A stretch of 64,000 nt of DNA from Rhizobium bangladeshense. GTDB taxonomy: Bacteria; Pseudomonadota; Alphaproteobacteria; Rhizobiales; Rhizobiaceae. Where the stretch lies: contig NZ_CP071612.1 in NCBI RefSeq assembly GCF_017357245.1, positions 3,808,001-3,872,000 of the forward strand. The letters run 5' to 3'. Under the pieces are notes generated by a model. It saw nothing but the letters and a program-made list of their open reading frames with translations, had not been told where the DNA came from and made no database searches. This document shows positions 1 to 6,700 of the stretch, piece by piece. Each line of letters starts with the position of its first letter. Position 1 is the first letter of the stretch. Position numbers and translations under genes: made by a program.

Positions 1-2
1 TG

Positions 3-1637
3 TTTTTCCCCAAAGCTTCGATCGGCACCTACTTGGTCGCCATGGCGGTTGCGATCGCGCTGCCGATTTTTGCCTTCGTGGCGTTGCTTCTGCTGCAGTT
101 GGAGGACAACCAGCGTTCGGCGCTGAAACGCGAGACGGCCCAGGATGCGGTTGCCCTTTCGCGAATCATAGACCGCCAGCTGCAGGACATGGCGACGACG
201 CTCCGGCTGCTGTCGAGCTCGCCGGAACTCGAAAACGGCAATCTCGCCGCCTTCCACGAACGCACGGAAACAGCGTTGCGGGACAATACACTATTCGTCA
301 TCGCCGTCGACCGCACCGGCCAGCAACTCTTGAACACGCGCCGAGCCTTTGGCACCCCGCTCAGCAAGGTCGCGAACATGCCTGCACTCGAATCGGCCAT
401 GACCTCCGGCCGCATCGAGGCGTCCGATGTCTTCCGCGGCCGGACCAGCGGCGACTGGGTTTATAATGTGACCCTGCCGCGGGCGAACGATCCCGTGGCA
501 GCCCTCATCATCACGCAGGATGCCAAGGATCTGAGCAGGCTGGTGACGACCGAGGGTTTGGCGCCAGGCTGGTCGGCCGCCGTCATCGACCAAGGCGGCC
601 ATGTCGTCGCCGCCACCGGCCCGGCCAATCTCGAACCCGGCACGCCCTTCGACCCGCGTATCCTGCCGGCGCTCGGCAGCTTCCGAGGCGTCTTCGAGGA
701 TAAGACGATCCTGCCGCACATGCTTCTTGGTTATGCGCAAATTCCGGGCTGGTCGTGGAAGACGGTGATCTGGGGGCCGGTGGCGCAGGCCTCGATTCTC
801 AGCACCTGGCGTTTCCTCATCATCGGAGGTGTCGCACTCGTGCTCGTCGCCGTGTTAGCCGCCTATGCGGTCGCGAGACAGGTCCGCACCACGATCCGCG
901 AGATCGCCGACATGGCGAACCGAATGGGCGAAGGCCACATTGTCTCACCCGTCGAAACGAGCGTCATCGAGGCGAACCAGGTGGCGATCGCTCTTTCGAA
1001 CGCCTCTTTCGATCGCAGCCAGACCGAGGACCGGCTGCGCTTCGTCATGCATGAACTTGTCCACCGCACCAAGAACCTTCTCACACTTGCGCAGGCCATG
1101 ATGCGCCAACTCGCCAAGCAAGCCGACAGCGTCGAAACCTTTCAGGCCGCCGTCGCCGACCGCCTTGAGGGACTGGTGCGTTCGATCGAGCTCCTGACCA
1201 GCGAGCAATGGGGAGGCGTGTCGCTTCGGCGGGTCGTCGACATCCATCTGCAGGCCTTCCCGCAATCGCGCGAGCAGATCGAAATCGCAGGCGAAGATTT
1301 CATCCTGAAGCCGGATGCGGTGCAGAACCTCGGCCTTGCGCTGCATGAACTCGCCACTAATTCGGTGAAATATGGTGCCCTCTCCGTCCCGCAAGGCCGC
1401 GTCCGCTTCGAGTGGCACGATGTCAGGGAAGAAGACAAGCCGGATGCCCTGCTCCGCTTCACCTGGGAAGAGAGCGGCGGCCCGCCGGTAACAGAGCCGT
1501 CACGCTCGGGCTTCGGCACGACGGTTATCAAGGCGCATGCCGCCTCCGCCTTCCGTGGCACGGTGCAGGTCGATTTCCGACCGGAGGGCCTCTTATGGGT
1601 GCTGACGGCCCAGCGCGCGGCGCTGGAGCGGGAATAA
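3..1637 (+). CDS. Sensor histidine kinase, HWE/HisKA_2 family (5' end outside window)
   Basis: Membrane sensor kinase that should autophosphorylate on histidine and pass the phosphate to a response regulator. The frame is open to the left edge of the window, so the true start lies upstream; the TTG at 33 and ATG at 42 fall inside what looks like the first membrane segment. A periplasmic sensing region follows, then a second hydrophobic segment near 814-885 and a HAMP-like linker. The dimerisation box HELVHRTKNLL has its histidine codon at 1050. The N-box LHELATNSVKYGALS starts near 1341 and the WEES motif near 1464; this His plus Trp-x-Glu combination defines HWE kinases. No receiver gene lies in the visible flank, so the partner and signal are unknown. 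Confidence 0.88.
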   Translation, partial: FFPKASIGTYLVAMAVAIALPIFAFVALLLLQLEDNQRSALKRETAQDAVALSRIIDRQLQDMATTLRLLSSSPELENGNLAAFHERTETALRDNTLFVIAVDRTGQQLLNTRRAFGTPLSKVANMPALESAMTSGRIEASDVFRGRTSGDWVYNVTLPRANDPVAALIITQDAKDLSRLVTTEGLAPGWSAAVIDQGGHVVAATGPANLEPGTPFDPRILPALGSFRGVFEDKTILPHMLLGYAQIPGWSWKTVIWGPVAQASILSTWRFLIIGGVALVLVAVLAAYAVARQVRTTIREIADMANRMGEGHIVSPVETSVIEANQVAIALSNASFDRSQTEDRLRFVMHELVHRTKNLLTLAQAMMRQLAKQADSVETFQAAVADRLEGLVRSIELLTSEQWGGVSLRRVVDIHLQAFPQSREQIEIAGEDFILKPDAVQNLGLALHELATNSVKYGALSVPQGRVRFEWHDVREEDKPDALLRFTWEESGGPPVTEPSRSGFGTTVIKAHAASAFRGTVQVDFRPEGLLWVLTAQRAALERE

Positions 1638-1696
1638 GCCAGGAACAATCGCCAGTTCAACCCGTTTCGAACAGGTCGTTCCCAAGGAGAAGGACC

Positions 1697-2179
1697 ATGT
1701 TCAAGCAAACGATGATCGCCGCCGCGGCTCTGGCGGCCGCCGCCTGGGCAAGCTCGGCGAACGCCGAAAGTTATGTGACGCTTGGCCGTCTGGTCTGCGG
1801 ATCGGATGGCGGTCAGGGTCTTATCATCACCTCGCAGAAGAATCTCATCTGCACCTATACGCCGGCGGCCGGCGGCGCCAAGGCGGTCTATGCCGGTAAG
1901 ATAGAGAAATTCGGCATTGACCTCGGCCAGACCGGCAAGAGCGTGATGATCTGGCAGGTGTTGGCAAAGACTGGCACGGACATGCCTGAGTTCGCCCTCG
2001 CCGGCGAATATTTCGGCATCGGCGCCGATGCGAGTCTCGGTGCCGGTGCCGGCGCCAAGGTGATCGCCGGCGGCACCAATAAGGCCTTCATGCTGCAGCC
2101 GCTGAATGTTCAGGCCCAGGAAGGGCTGAACCTGGCTGTCGGCGTCGAGAAGCTGACCCTGGTCCCGGGCGAGATATGA
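1697..2179 (+). CDS. DUF992 secreted protein
   Basis: A 160-residue protein with a typical Sec signal peptide, ending at the ANA-ES junction near residue 23. The mature part has two cysteines (VCGSDGG and LICTY) and a glycine-rich C-terminal half, the pattern of the alphaproteobacterial DUF992 family, whose function is not known. The start is fixed by the strong ribosome-binding site AAGGAGAAGG just upstream of ATG 1697. It follows the histidine kinase by 59 bases on the same strand and faces pntB convergently with about 30 bases between stops. Envelope or periplasmic location is inferred from the signal peptide only. Confidence 0.8.
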   Translation: MFKQTMIAAAALAAAAWASSANAESYVTLGRLVCGSDGGQGLIITSQKNLICTYTPAAGGAKAVYAGKIEKFGIDLGQTGKSVMIWQVLAKTGTDMPEFALAGEYFGIGADASLGAGAGAKVIAGGTNKAFMLQPLNVQAQEGLNLAVGVEKLTLVPGEI

Positions 2180-2211
2180 GAAAAGCGGCCAAAAGGGCAG
2201 CTGCATCAGGC

Positions 2212-3606
2212 TCAGTGACCGATCGCCTTGTTGATATCCTCGGTCATTTTCTTGGCGTCGCCGAGCAGCATCATCGTGCCGTCCTTGTAGAACAGCGTGT
2301 TGTCGATGCCGGCATAGCCCGAGCCAAGCGAACGCTTGACGAAGAGGCAGGTCTTGGCCCGGTCGACGTCGAGGATCGGCATGCCGTAGATCGGCGAGGT
2401 CTTGTCATCGCGCGCCGCCGGATTGGTAACGTCATTGGCACCGATGACATAGGCGACGTCGGCCTGGGCGAATTCTGAATTGATGTCCTCGAGCTCGAAG
2501 ACCTCATCATAGGGAACATTGGCTTCGGCTAGCAGCACGTTCATATGGCCGGGCATGCGGCCTGCGACCGGGTGGATCGCATATCTGACCTCAACACCGT
2601 TCTTCTTTAGATTATCGGCGAGTTCACGCAGCGCATGCTGGGCCTGGGCGACCGCCATGCCGTATCCCGGCACGATGATGACCTTCGACGCATTCACCAT
2701 CAGATAGGCGGCATCTTCCGCCGAGCCGAGCTTGACCGTCCTGTCCGATGTGTCGGCCCCGCCCGACACAGTCTCACCGCCGAAACCGCCGAGGATGACG
2801 GAGATGAAAGAGCGATTCATGCCCTTGCACATGATGTAGGAGAGGATGGCGCCGGAGGAACCGACGAGGGCACCGGTGATGATCAGCGCCAGATTGCCGA
2901 GAGTGAAGCCGATGCCAGCCGCGGCCCAGCCCGAATAAGAATTCAGCATCGAAACGACGACCGGCATGTCGGCGCCGCCGATCGGCACGATCAGCAGGAC
3001 GCCGAGCACCAGCGACAGCGCCACGACGGCCCAGAAATCGACATGGCTTTCGGTCATGGCAAGCCCGACGATGAAGAGCACGATCAGCGCCAGCAGTGCG
3101 GCATTGATCAGATGCCGGTAGGGCAGCAGGATCGGCTTGCCGGACATGCGCCCGTCGAGCTTCAGGAAGGCGACGATCGAGCCCGTGAAGGTGAGTGCCC
3201 CGATCGCCACACCGAGCGCCATCTCGATGCGCGCCTCGGTATGGATATGGCCGATCTCGCCGATGCCGAACGAGGCAGGCGTATAGAGCGCGGAAGCCGC
3301 GACCAGCACGGCGGCAAGGCCGACCAGCGAATGGAAGCCGGCGACGAGCTGCGGCATCGAAGTCATGGCGATGGTGCGGGCGACATAGGCGCCGACGCTG
3401 CCGCCGATGGCAAGGCCGAGGACGATCAGCACGAAACCGCCGACGCTCGGCGTCGCCAGCACCAGCGTCGTCAGGATGGCGATCCCCATGCCGACCATGC
3501 CGTAAAGATTGCCCTTGCGGCTCGTGGCTGGATGCGAAAGACCGCGCAACGCCAAGATGAACAGCACGCCGGAGACGAGGTAGAGGAAGGCTGCGATATT
3601 GGTCAT
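2212..3606 (-). CDS. pntB: Proton-translocating NAD(P)+ transhydrogenase subunit beta
   Basis: Inner-membrane subunit of the enzyme that uses the proton-motive force to pass hydride from NADH to NADP+, supplying NADPH. The 464-residue length is normal for PntB. The N-terminal two thirds is a bundle of hydrophobic helices (domain II). The C-terminal third is the NADP(H)-binding domain III, visible as PGYGMAVAQAQ, HPVAGRMPGHMN and the GANDVTNPAA region. It is last in the order pntAA-pntAB-pntB on the minus strand and starts 6 bases after the pntAB stop, so the three are almost certainly cotranscribed and translationally coupled. Confidence 0.97.
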   Translation of the reverse strand: MTNIAAFLYLVSGVLFILALRGLSHPATSRKGNLYGMVGMGIAILTTLVLATPSVGGFVLIVLGLAIGGSVGAYVARTIAMTSMPQLVAGFHSLVGLAAVLVAASALYTPASFGIGEIGHIHTEARIEMALGVAIGALTFTGSIVAFLKLDGRMSGKPILLPYRHLINAALLALIVLFIVGLAMTESHVDFWAVVALSLVLGVLLIVPIGGADMPVVVSMLNSYSGWAAAGIGFTLGNLALIITGALVGSSGAILSYIMCKGMNRSFISVILGGFGGETVSGGADTSDRTVKLGSAEDAAYLMVNASKVIIVPGYGMAVAQAQHALRELADNLKKNGVEVRYAIHPVAGRMPGHMNVLLAEANVPYDEVFELEDINSEFAQADVAYVIGANDVTNPAARDDKTSPIYGMPILDVDRAKTCLFVKRSLGSGYAGIDNTLFYKDGTMMLLGDAKKMTEDINKAIGH

Positions 3607-3612
3607 CGATCC

Positions 3613-4014
3613 TCACCGGTCCTTCTTGCGGTACATCGAAAGCATTCGCTGCGTGACGAGGAAGCCGCCGAAGATGTTGACCGAAACGAGCACCAGGGCG
3701 ACGAAACCGAAACCGGTCGCAAGCCCGCTTGTGGAGATGCCGACCGCCAGAAGTGCGCCGACCACGATGACGGAGGAGATCGCATTGGTGACGGCCATCA
3801 GCGGCGTATGCAGCGCCGGCGTCACCGACCAAACGACGTAATAGCCGACGAAGATCGACAAGACGAAGATCGCGAGCTGGAAGACGAAAGGATCGATCGC
3901 CCCGCCGGTCGCAGCGCTTGCCGCCTCCGGGGCATGCGCGGCTGCAGTGGCGACGGCCGCAACCGCGTCGTTCAGTTGCTCCAGCGCTCTGTCCATCGCT
4001 TCACTGGCCATCAT
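3613..4014 (-). CDS. pntAB: NAD(P) transhydrogenase subunit alpha-2 (membrane part)
   Basis: A 133-residue membrane protein carrying the helices that are fused to the end of PntA in enterobacteria but are a separate gene in many alphaproteobacteria. The C-terminal half contains three strongly hydrophobic stretches (FVFQLAIFVLSIFVGYYVV, then AISSVIVVGALLAVG and a third ending GGFLVTQRML). The N-terminal 40 residues are alanine-rich and soluble. Its ATG overlaps the stop of pntAA by four bases (ATGA at 4011-4014), a sign of translational coupling. Two adjacent ATG codons are possible starts (4014 or 4011); the first was taken. Confidence 0.95.
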   Translation of the reverse strand: MMASEAMDRALEQLNDAVAAVATAAAHAPEAASAATGGAIDPFVFQLAIFVLSIFVGYYVVWSVTPALHTPLMAVTNAISSVIVVGALLAVGISTSGLATGFGFVALVLVSVNIFGGFLVTQRMLSMYRKKDR

Positions 4015-5159
4015 ATGTCTCCCTTCTTCACGCCGCCGAAGGCGGGATGAACCACATCGCCGGCATAGGTCAGCATCGTCGCCCTGACGAGCTCGTCATC
4101 TAGGTTGACGACGACGCTCCGGCTTTCCTTGTTGACCATCGTCTCGAGGAAGGTGACGAGGTTCTTGGCGTAGAGCGCCGAGGCGCTGGCCGCGACCCGG
4201 CCGGGCATATTGGCGAAGCCGATCACGCACACGCCTTCGACATCGGCGACCTCGCCGGCAACAACGCCCTCGATATTGCCGCCGCGCTCGACTGCGAGGT
4301 CGACGGCGACCGCACCCGGCTTCATCGAAGAAAGCATGGCGCGCGACACGAGCCGCGGCGCCGGCCGGCCGGGAATGAGAGCGGTGGTGATGACGATATC
4401 CTGCTTGGCGATGTGTTCGGCCACCAGGGCAGCCTGCTTGGCCTGATAGTCGGCCGACATTTCCTTGGCGTAGCCGCCTGCCGTTTCCGCCGCCTTGAAC
4501 TCGTCGTCCTCGACGGCGATGAACTTGGCGCCGAGCGAGGCGACCTGTTCCCTGGCGGCCGGACGGACGTCAGTGGCCGAGACCGCAGCACCGAGGCGAC
4601 GGGCTGTGGCGATTGCCTGAAGACCGGCAACACCGGCGCCCATGACGAAGACTTTGGCAGCCGGCACGGTGCCTGCCGCCGTCATCATCATCGGCATGGC
4701 GCGGTCATAAACCGCCGCAGCCTCGATGACGGCCTGGTAACCGGCAAGATTAGCCTGGGAGGAGAGCACGTCCATCGACTGAGCGCGGGTGATGCGCGGC
4801 ATCAGCTCCATCGCGAAGGCCGAAAGCCCGGCACCTGCGAGTGCGGCGATCGCCTCGTCATTGCCGTAGGGGTCCATGATCGCGATGACGGCGGCGCCGT
4901 TCTTATAACCCGAGAGCTCCGATAGGCTCGGGCGGCGCACCTTCAGCACCACGTCGGCCGCGGCAGCGTCGGTAAAGCTGCCGATCCTGGCGCCGGCTGC
5001 CTCGAACTCGCCATCCGGAATACGCGAAGCCGCACCCGCGCCGGCTTCAACGACGACATCGAAGCCGAAACTCTTCATCTTCTTCACGGTCTCGGCTGAG
5101 GCTGCGACACGCGTCTCCCCGTCCGTGATTTCCCTAGCAACGAAAACAATATTGCCCAA
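4011..5159 (-). CDS. pntAA: NAD(P) transhydrogenase subunit alpha-1 (NAD-binding)
   Basis: Cytoplasmic NAD(H)-binding domain I of the transhydrogenase, related to alanine dehydrogenase. Family hallmarks are RVAAS near the N-terminus, RITRAQSMDVLSSQANLAGY in the middle and the Rossmann loop VMGAGVAGLQAIATARRLGA. The start is taken as TTG at 5159: it gives the usual N-terminus GNIVFVAREITDGETRVAAS and is preceded by GGAGGAGGGGGCAG, an excellent ribosome-binding site. A longer frame up to 5213 is open but lies beyond that site and adds residues unlike the family. The resulting 382 residues match the normal size. First gene of the pnt operon. Confidence 0.94.
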   Translation of the reverse strand: MGNIVFVAREITDGETRVAASAETVKKMKSFGFDVVVEAGAGAASRIPDGEFEAAGARIGSFTDAAAADVVLKVRRPSLSELSGYKNGAAVIAIMDPYGNDEAIAALAGAGLSAFAMELMPRITRAQSMDVLSSQANLAGYQAVIEAAAVYDRAMPMMMTAAGTVPAAKVFVMGAGVAGLQAIATARRLGAAVSATDVRPAAREQVASLGAKFIAVEDDEFKAAETAGGYAKEMSADYQAKQAALVAEHIAKQDIVITTALIPGRPAPRLVSRAMLSSMKPGAVAVDLAVERGGNIEGVVAGEVADVEGVCVIGFANMPGRVAASASALYAKNLVTFLETMVNKESRSVVVNLDDELVRATMLTYAGDVVHPAFGGVKKGDI

Positions 5160-5256
5160 CTGCCCCCTCCTCCGGGTCAGCCAGACCGCCGCAGGCTCGC
5201 CTGCGCAGGCCAAGCACCTAATTCACAAAGCTTCGGAGAAGCCTCCCCTCCCCTTG

Positions 5257-5345
5257 GAGCGTCTAGCGTCCTCCCGGACGCACAGACGCTCGAACTCTTT
5301 GGATCGAGCATCGCGCTCTCCGAAAATCGATTCCGACTTTCCGGC
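5257..5345. repeat. Rhizobial two-module intergenic palindromic repeat, copy 1
   Basis: Noncoding repeat between pntAA and the oxidase subunit gene. Module one holds the inverted pair GCGTCCTCCCGGACGC; module two is the stretch TCCGAAAATCGATTCCGA. Both modules recur in opposite orientation at 13641-13742, with CGTCCGAAAGGACG and CGATCTTCGGAAAGC. The pattern resembles the intergenic mosaic elements known from Rhizobium genomes; that name is an assignment from memory. Confidence 0.6.
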
Positions 5346-5361
5346 GATGCGCCAGCCGAGA

Positions 5362-5586
5362 TCAGCGGACCAGGAAGATGCCGGCGGCGAGAAGAATGAT
5401 GAAGACGAAGAGACCGCCAAGGAGGCCAGCGCCGCCGAAGAAACCGGCGGTCATAGCCAGCAGGAGAACGATGAGAAGCATCGTGCCGTATTTCGTGCCG
5501 GCAACGAACATGTTGTAGGTCTGCTCATGTTCCTTGTAATCCATCGGCGCGCCGGTCTCGACCGGTCCGGTATGATGTTCGGCCAT
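5362..5586 (-). CDS. aa3-type cytochrome c oxidase subunit IV
   Basis: A 74-residue protein: a short polar N-terminus with MDYKEHEQTYNMFV, then two closely spaced hydrophobic stretches (GTMLLIVLLLAMTAGFF and LLGGLFVFIILLAAGIFLV). This is the layout of the small bacterial aa3 oxidase subunit IV family. The YKEHEQTY segment before the first helix is typical of that family. The start at 5586 has a GGGAG ribosome-binding site; an upstream ATG would add about 35 residues with no family resemblance. It lies upstream of pntAA on the same strand, a common rhizobial neighbourhood, separated by a repeat, so it is probably its own transcript. Confidence 0.85.
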   Translation of the reverse strand: MAEHHTGPVETGAPMDYKEHEQTYNMFVAGTKYGTMLLIVLLLAMTAGFFGGAGLLGGLFVFIILLAAGIFLVR

Positions 5587-5800
5587 AAATATCGTCTCCC
5601 TGAAATGCTTTCCGCTGCTTGATTCCCTCTTGGGCCGAGGGAAGTCCCTGGCAGCAGGAATTACACAATGACAGGCGAAAGCGCAATGCATGAGAATGCC
5701 GCAGCCGCGCTTCCAACCACCTTCTTCCGCGTGGAAAAAGAGTGCGGCGGCGGTCGCGTCATCGCCCCTATCTTCTCCCCCATTTGGAGGACAGGAGAAG

Positions 5801-6553
5801 CTAGAGCGGCAGGTCTGTGCCGAGTTCGCCTTGCGGAACGAAGCGCGCCGTCGGAATGATGGTCAGCGGCGGCAGTGTGTCGTTGGGATTGCGCGAAAAC
5901 ATCATGCGCTGCTCACTGGCGCTGGAGATGAAGAAGGGATAGCGCGTCAACAGCTTGCGTCCGACCTCGATCACATTCGTCGCCATCAGGGTCATGTCGA
6001 TTCCATAATTCTTCGCCAGCCGCCCGGGAACGACCGTATCGGCATAGAAGACCCGCTTGTAGAAAGCCGCATGGGGCGGCCGGACAAACTGAAGAACTCG
6101 ATCCGCACGGAAATAGGCGGCCGCGACGATTGTGGGTCTCAACGTCAGATAGGGGACCCATGGCAGGTCGGCAGTGAGTTCCGGATCGGCTGCAAAACGC
6201 GCCGGATCGATCAAGGTCAGCCCGGAATCCAGAAGCTCGTCCATCGCCTCGGGAAAAGCGCCGCCGGACTGGCTGAGGCGATGCTCCGGTGTCACATAAT
6301 GAACCCGGATTGTACTGATCAGTTCACCATAATAGTACAGGCCGAAAATATAGGCGTGGCTGTCGAAATCGCTGTCGTCAAGCAGCCCCTTCGGGGCGAG
6401 CGCCAGCACGTCATGAGCCTTATAAGCCTTGTAGCGCAGGCGTTCCACCTGCTCCATGTCCTCACTGCTTTCGACGCGGCGATATTCGACATGATCCAAT
6501 ATTTCCAAAATTTTCGTGCTGAAATCACTTCGCTTGAACAGTGTCTCTGACAT
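5801..6553 (-). CDS. FeeM-like N-acyltransferase (autoinducer-synthase-like GNAT fold)
   Basis: A 250-residue cytosolic protein. The stretch EQVERLRYKAYKAHDVLA, then DDSDFDSHAYIFGLYYYGEL and STIRVH, follows the order of conserved elements in LuxI-type synthases and in N-acyl amino acid synthase FeeM (Arg in the first helix, two Asp, then Gly...Ser-x-x-Arg on the central strands). The tryptophan expected in the N-terminal half of true LuxI proteins is absent, so acyl-homoserine lactone synthesis is not supported; an acyl-ACP-dependent N-acyltransferase is the better guess. It is a single gene: no LuxR-type regulator or acyl carrier protein gene is adjacent. The ribosome-binding site is weak and overlaps an inverted repeat (6559-6580). 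Substrate unknown. Confidence 0.6.
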   Translation of the reverse strand: MSETLFKRSDFSTKILEILDHVEYRRVESSEDMEQVERLRYKAYKAHDVLALAPKGLLDDSDFDSHAYIFGLYYYGELISTIRVHYVTPEHRLSQSGGAFPEAMDELLDSGLTLIDPARFAADPELTADLPWVPYLTLRPTIVAAAYFRADRVLQFVRPPHAAFYKRVFYADTVVPGRLAKNYGIDMTLMATNVIEVGRKLLTRYPFFISSASEQRMMFSRNPNDTLPPLTIIPTARFVPQGELGTDLPL

Positions 6554-6558
6554 TTTCT

Positions 6559-6580
6559 TGATCCGCTCGTTAACGGATCA
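6559..6580. promoter_or_regulatory. Inverted repeat directly before the FeeM-like gene
   Basis: Arms TGATCCG and CGGATCA are perfect 7-bp inverted copies separated by 8 bases, ending 5 bases before the ATG at 6553. It could be a protein operator or an RNA hairpin that covers the ribosome-binding region of the acyltransferase gene. No -10/-35 can be named with confidence. Confidence 0.4.
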
Positions 6581-6700
6581 TTAATCATACGCCAGCGCGA
6601 TTTAGGCAAGGAAATCCGATAATTCGGGCCGTATATAAACTATTAAGGTTAACGGGCGCGCGGCGAACTGTTTTGGGAAATAGCGGCCGCTGCGGAGCGC

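Noticed and set aside
2635..4050. Long plus-strand open frame opposite pntB/pntAB
   Set aside because: It is the antisense shadow of conserved transhydrogenase genes; its translation is rich in Asp, His and Gln and resembles no family.
5801..6553. Acyl-homoserine lactone synthase (LuxI)
   Set aside because: The LuxI tryptophan in the N-terminal half is missing and there is no LuxR-type gene nearby; only the broader fold is supported.
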